Assembly (NCBI GenBank): GCA_903970295.1
Contig: CAJCHQ010000201.1
Location: forward strand, 1-15,403
Length of the DNA: 15,403 bases
Direction: 5' to 3'
Source of the DNA: Bryobacterales bacterium
GTDB lineage: Bacteria; Cyanobacteriota; Vampirovibrionia; Obscuribacterales; Obscuribacteraceae
Shown: positions 12,987-15,403 of the stretch, in pieces
How the letters are laid out: each line of letters opens with the position of its first letter
Position numbering within the stretch: position 1 is the stretch's first letter
The notes under the pieces: model-generated
Database searches by the model: none
The model's input: only the letters and a program-made list of their open reading frames with translations
What the model was told of the DNA's origin: nothing
Position numbers and translations under genes: made by a program

Positions 12987-14228
12987 TTGAAGCGTTTATT
13001 TGTGACTGTCATTTCAATGTTCTGCCTGGGAGCTGGCGCCGCTCATGCCGCAGACCTCACACCCGATCAGGCTGAACGAGTCAAGATTAAGAGTGGTAAG
13101 TGGTTAAAGCAGGGACAAGAGGCGGATAAACTGACCAAGGCGGGGAAGTATCCAGAAGCCGAATCCATTTACAAGCAAATCTTGACCGATCGCGAAAGCC
13201 TCAATCTTGATTTATTTCCTGCTTACGAAAGCTTGGGGGCGCTTTATACACAATGGGGAAAAAAGGAGCAGGCTGAGGAAACATATAAAGCGATGGTTGT
13301 CGCCCGCGAAAAGCTCAATGGTCCCAACGAATTACAAGTGGTCTATCCTCTGCAAGAATACGCGAAGAGCCTGGAAAACAATGGCAAGAAACAAGAAGCG
13401 TCGGCAGTGAAAGTGAGGGCGGCTGCCATCCAAAAGGATGTCGCTGCGCTGCCCAAGTTTGGCAAGATCACAAGCGCTATAGGGTCGCCCGAGCGTCTGG
13501 CTGAAGCTGAAAAAATGCGTGCAATTGGCGAAAAGCTCATCACTAGCGACCTGCAAGATAAAGCAATGCTGTACTTCGAGCGGGCAGTACAATTGAATCC
13601 CGACGATGCGAAAGCAATTTGCGGCCGAGGGGAAATGGAGGCTTGGCGAGAACAGGATGCTGAAGCGCTGACCGATTTCAACAAAGCGATCAGGTTGAAA
13701 GCCGACCTTGGCAAAGCATATGTAGATCGGGCGATGCTGTTTGAAAACCGCAAGCAATATCCTAAAGCGATTGCGGATTTCGACAAGGCGATTGCCATCG
13801 ACCCTAAAGACACGGAAACGATGGGCCTGCGCGCTAAGCTTTTGGAAGAAAGCGGCAAACACAAGGAAGCTATCGCTGCCTACACAAAGATTATTGCCAC
13901 GAACCCTGCACTGTACTGGCCTTATATTCAGAGAGCAAATTCCTATGAGGCTTTGAGTGATTACAAATCGGCGGTTGCAGACTACACGATTGTGGTCACT
14001 AGATCACCTGAGGATACCGACTATCACGAATATCGAGCAGCAGCTTATGCGAAGATGGGCGATTTTAAAAATGCAGTCGCTGATTACGACAGAATGATTG
14101 AAACGAATCCGAAATATTCGATCGCTTATCACAAGCGGGCTCAAGTCTGCGAGAAGATCGACGGCAAAAAGACACCACGTGTGATAGCTGATTATGCAAT
14201 GGCGAAAAAGTTGGGTTATTCGCAATGA
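12987..14228 (+). CDS. Exported TPR-repeat protein, TTG start
   Basis: A 413-residue protein. The TTG at 12987 is chosen because AGGAG lies 7 nt upstream and a signal peptide follows directly (KRLFVTVISMFCLGAGAAHA, cleavage near 21-22). The frame extends to another TTG at 12939, which has no ribosome site. Tetratricopeptide repeats occupy most of the mature protein: two near residues 45-125 (AGKYPEAESIYKQIL and WGKKEQAEETYKAMV), a less regular linker at about 125-190, then about six in tandem (for example AMLYFERAVQLNPDDAKAI, AIADFDKAIAIDPKDTETM, AIAAYTKIIATNPALYWPY). It is probably an extracytoplasmic scaffold for protein-protein contacts. It resembles the other TPR protein in the window in architecture but not obviously in sequence. 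The stop codon lies within a tandem repeat. Confidence 0.88.
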   Translation: MKRLFVTVISMFCLGAGAAHAADLTPDQAERVKIKSGKWLKQGQEADKLTKAGKYPEAESIYKQILTDRESLNLDLFPAYESLGALYTQWGKKEQAEETYKAMVVAREKLNGPNELQVVYPLQEYAKSLENNGKKQEASAVKVRAAAIQKDVAALPKFGKITSAIGSPERLAEAEKMRAIGEKLITSDLQDKAMLYFERAVQLNPDDAKAICGRGEMEAWREQDAEALTDFNKAIRLKADLGKAYVDRAMLFENRKQYPKAIADFDKAIAIDPKDTETMGLRAKLLEESGKHKEAIAAYTKIIATNPALYWPYIQRANSYEALSDYKSAVADYTIVVTRSPEDTDYHEYRAAAYAKMGDFKNAVADYDRMIETNPKYSIAYHKRAQVCEKIDGKKTPRVIADYAMAKKLGYSQ

Positions 14229-14249
14229 ATCGCAATGAATCGCAATGAA
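14220..14249 (+). repeat. Three tandem copies of TCGCAATGAA spanning a stop codon
   Basis: Three perfect 10-bp units, followed by G and a partial copy (TCGCAAT). The first unit supplies the final Gln codon and the TGA stop of the TPR gene. Because the unit length is not a multiple of three, gain or loss of units would leave the first stop intact. Confidence 0.8.
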
Positions 14250-14298
14250 GTCGCAATTTATTCGAATTGAACTCCATGATTTATAGTCGTTGCTCCTC

Positions 14299-14326
14299 TT
14301 GTCAGACTGATTCAATTTGTTATCAT
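14299..14326 (+). promoter_or_regulatory. Candidate sigma70-type promoter upstream of tRNA-Thr/hen1
   Basis: TTGTCA (14299-14304) and TATCAT (14321-14326) each differ from the sigma70 consensus at one position and are 16 nt apart. This is the best promoter match on the plus strand in the window. It could drive the structured region, the tRNA and hen1 together. Confidence 0.5.
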
Positions 14327-14332
14327 AGAGTT

Positions 14333-14354
14333 GAGCGCGTGGCGCTCGTTTCTT
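14333..14354 (+). terminator. GAGCGC/GCGCTC hairpin plus GTTTCTT
   Basis: A 6-bp GC-only-plus-one stem (GAGCGC-GTG-GCGCTC) followed by GTTTCTT, about 105 nt after the TPR stop. It could terminate the TPR transcript. However it sits just at the expected start of the promoter candidate at 14299-14326, so it may instead be a 5'-end hairpin of a new transcript. Confidence 0.4.
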
Positions 14355-14629
14355 AAGGTGAACTCCGTGATCCTATTCAGCCATCGCCCAATCAGGACCC
14401 ATCAACCGGAACGGTTGGTAGGTTGGGCTGACAAAGTGGTGAATGGTGATCACAATGAGAGAACGCGAACGATTCGGTAATTCAATTAACACTTGCGAGG
14501 TTTCTCGCGGTGGGGCATCCGTGTGCGCCGAATGACAGCGAAGCGTCCAATTATCTTCTCTGATCAGCCAGTCACTCGGCTTCAATCTCGCTTAGAAGAT
14601 ATTAGTTGAGGAGCCCATTTCATGAGCGC

Positions 14630-14705
14630 GCCTGTGTAGCTCAGTGGCAGAGCAATCGCCTTGTAAGCGATTAGTCGACGGTTCGATTCCAGTCCATAGG
14701 CTCCA
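14630..14705 (+). tRNA. trnT-UGU: tRNA-Thr (anticodon UGU), bulged T-stem
   Basis: A full cloverleaf can be drawn. The acceptor stem is GCCTGTG with CATAGGC (7 pairs, one G-U). The D-arm is GCTC/GAGC around AGTGGCA. The anticodon stem is ATCGC/GCGAT with loop CTTGTAA, anticodon TGT, so it reads ACA (and probably other ACN) threonine codons. The T-loop is TTCGATT, the discriminator is T, and CCA is encoded. The T-stem GACGG pairs with CC-GTC only if one A (14691) is left out as a bulge. Everything else is regular, so the gene is either functional with a bulge, slightly degenerate, or contains a sequencing error. It lies 60 bp before hen1 on the same strand. Confidence 0.88.
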
Positions 14706-14711
14706 ATTTTT

Positions 14712-14747
14712 TGACAAGAGTGACAAGAATGACAAGAATGACAAAAA
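14712..14747 (+). repeat. Four tandem 9-bp repeats between tRNA-Thr and hen1
   Basis: Units TGACAAGAG, TGACAAGAA, TGACAAGAA and TGACAAAAA follow one another without gaps. They fill most of the space between the tRNA and the hen1 start, so changes in copy number would alter the spacing and the processed leader of hen1. Confidence 0.8.
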
Positions 14748-14765
14748 GCAAATAGGGACACTCAA

Positions 14766-15403
14766 ATGCTACTGACAGTTTCCACGACGCACCAGCCAGC
14801 AACTGATCTGGGATTTCTTTTGTACAAGAATCCGGCCAATGTGCAAACCTTTGAGTTGCCTTTCGGCCTTGTGCATGTCTTCTATCCGGAAGCGAACGAG
14901 GCACGCTGCACGGCTGCCTTGTTACTGGATATCGATCCGATTGCTCTCGTGCGAGGACCCAAGGATAGTCGATCTGAGGGCAGCTTAGAGGCATATGTAA
15001 ACGATCGACCATACGTGGCGTCGTCATTTTTGAGTGTTGCCATCGCTCAGGTTTTCGGCAGTGCTTTGTCCGGCAAGTGTCGCGATAAGCCCGAATTGGT
15101 CGGTCAGCCAATACCACTAGAGGCGACTATTTCAGCCGTCGAGAGTGCAGGCGACGAGAGCGTTTTACGCAGGTTGTTCGAACCTCTGGGTTATGAAGTC
15201 GAGATTGAGGGTCACAAATTAGATGAGACATTCGAGGATTGGGGTGATAGTCGTTATTACACATTAAGATTGAAAGCAAATTGCACCGTGCATGATTTGC
15301 TTACACACATTTACGTGCTTGTTCCTGTTTTGGATAACGAAAAGCACTACTACGTCGGTGATGAAGAGGTGAATAAACTGCTTCGTCACGGCGAGGGCTG
15401 GCT
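14766..15403 (+). CDS. hen1: Hen1, RNA 3'-terminal ribose 2'-O-methyltransferase (N-terminal half, cut by window edge)
   Basis: The first 212 residues of bacterial Hen1 are in the window. The sequence begins MLLTVSTTHQPATDLGFLLY, followed by VQTFELPFGLVHVFYPEA, CTAALLLDIDPIALVRG, YVNDRPYVASSFLSVAIAQV, LLRRLFEPLGYEVE, WGDSRYYTLRLKA and HIYVLVPVLDNEKHYYVGDE, all hallmarks of the bacterial Hen1 N-terminal domain. In known systems this half activates the RNA ligase of the partner Pnkp. The C-terminal half, absent here, methylates the 2'-OH at the 3' end of a ribotoxin-cut RNA before ligation, so that the repaired RNA resists recutting. A Pnkp gene is expected just beyond the window. AGGGA lies 7 nt before the ATG. 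The gene follows tRNA-Thr and the 9-bp repeats. Confidence 0.93.
   Translation, partial: MLLTVSTTHQPATDLGFLLYKNPANVQTFELPFGLVHVFYPEANEARCTAALLLDIDPIALVRGPKDSRSEGSLEAYVNDRPYVASSFLSVAIAQVFGSALSGKCRDKPELVGQPIPLEATISAVESAGDESVLRRLFEPLGYEVEIEGHKLDETFEDWGDSRYYTLRLKANCTVHDLLTHIYVLVPVLDNEKHYYVGDEEVNKLLRHGEGW

Larger units (their letters stand above)
14229..14629 (+). other. Hairpin-rich non-coding stretch before tRNA-Thr
   Basis: About 400 bp without a supported gene. It contains a promoter candidate, a GC-rich hairpin at the predicted transcript start (14333-14347), a long imperfect hairpin (14377-14431) and a GCGAG-GTTT-CTCGC hairpin (14495-14508). The long hairpin is built from TCAG/CTGA, CCCAA/TTGGG and CAACCG/CGGTTG. 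A 70-codon minus-strand frame (14373-14585, TTG start, no good ribosome site) and a 30-codon plus-strand frame (14443-14535) are present but not supported. It may encode a structured RNA or a long tRNA leader. Confidence 0.45.

Noticed and set aside
14373..14585. 70-codon minus-strand frame before the tRNA
   Set aside because: TTG start preceded closely by an in-frame stop, no good ribosome site, no family; its end coincides with the long hairpin. It stays a weak possibility and would be revived by conservation in relatives.
14671..15117. 148-codon minus-strand frame
   Set aside because: It runs antisense through the tRNA and hen1, and its hydrophobic end is only the reverse of the 9-bp repeats.
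1..15403. CRISPR array, insertion sequence, prophage or attachment site
   Set aside because: No regularly spaced 25-40 bp repeats, no transposase or integrase, and no duplicated tRNA 3' end after tRNA-Thr within the window.

Overview
The window (about 50% GC by eye) is bacterial chromosome with no insertion sequence, integrase, phage gene or CRISPR array. The mix of genes is: secreted TPR proteins, TadE/TadG-type pseudopilins, an M13 peptidase, a cyclic-nucleotide-sensor/PATAN protein, a DUF1264 protein and a bacterial Hen1. Together with several lineage-orphan secreted proteins, this would fit a diderm of the non-photosynthetic Cyanobacteria relatives (Vampirovibrionia/Melainabacteria, Obscuribacterales-like). 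That placement is an inference from gene style only; no marker gene is present.

Layout. 1-2704 (minus strand): a compact operon of three pilin-like genes, TadE-like, a second TadE-like and TadG-like, joined by an ATGA overlap and a 7-nt gap. The first 30 residues of a further exported protein run off the left edge. The operon begins with a recognisable promoter and a roughly 80-nt leader whose nested inverted repeats bury the first start codon. 2826-6405 (minus): a secreted M13 zinc metallopeptidase and, upstream of it, a cNMP-binding + PATAN (DUF4388) regulator. 6842-9352 (plus): a large exported protein of unknown function that proves to be three diverged copies of a unit of about 270 residues. 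9880-10482 (plus): an exported DUF1264/OBAP-family protein with a perfect Shine-Dalgarno. 10506-12685 (minus): an exported TPR protein, an exported Thr-rich protein and an 86-aa orphan, separated by terminator-like hairpins. 12858-14228 (plus): a possible 17-codon Trp-rich leader peptide, then an exported TPR protein with a TTG start. 14299-15403 (plus): a good promoter, about 300 nt of hairpin-rich non-coding sequence, tRNA-Thr(UGU) with a bulged T-stem, four 9-bp repeats, and the N-terminal half of Hen1, the RNA 3'-end 2'-O-methyltransferase of the Pnkp/Hen1 RNA-repair system. Hen1 is cut by the right edge.

How the parts relate. Most products are exported (signal peptides on the M13 peptidase, triple-repeat protein, DUF1264 protein, both TPR proteins and the Thr-rich protein; N-terminal membrane anchors on the pilin-like proteins), so the window looks like a cell-envelope neighbourhood. 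The points most worth following up are the start-codon-masking leader of the pilin operon, the ancient triplication in the large exported protein, and the promoter / structured RNA / odd tRNA-Thr / Hen1 block at the right end.
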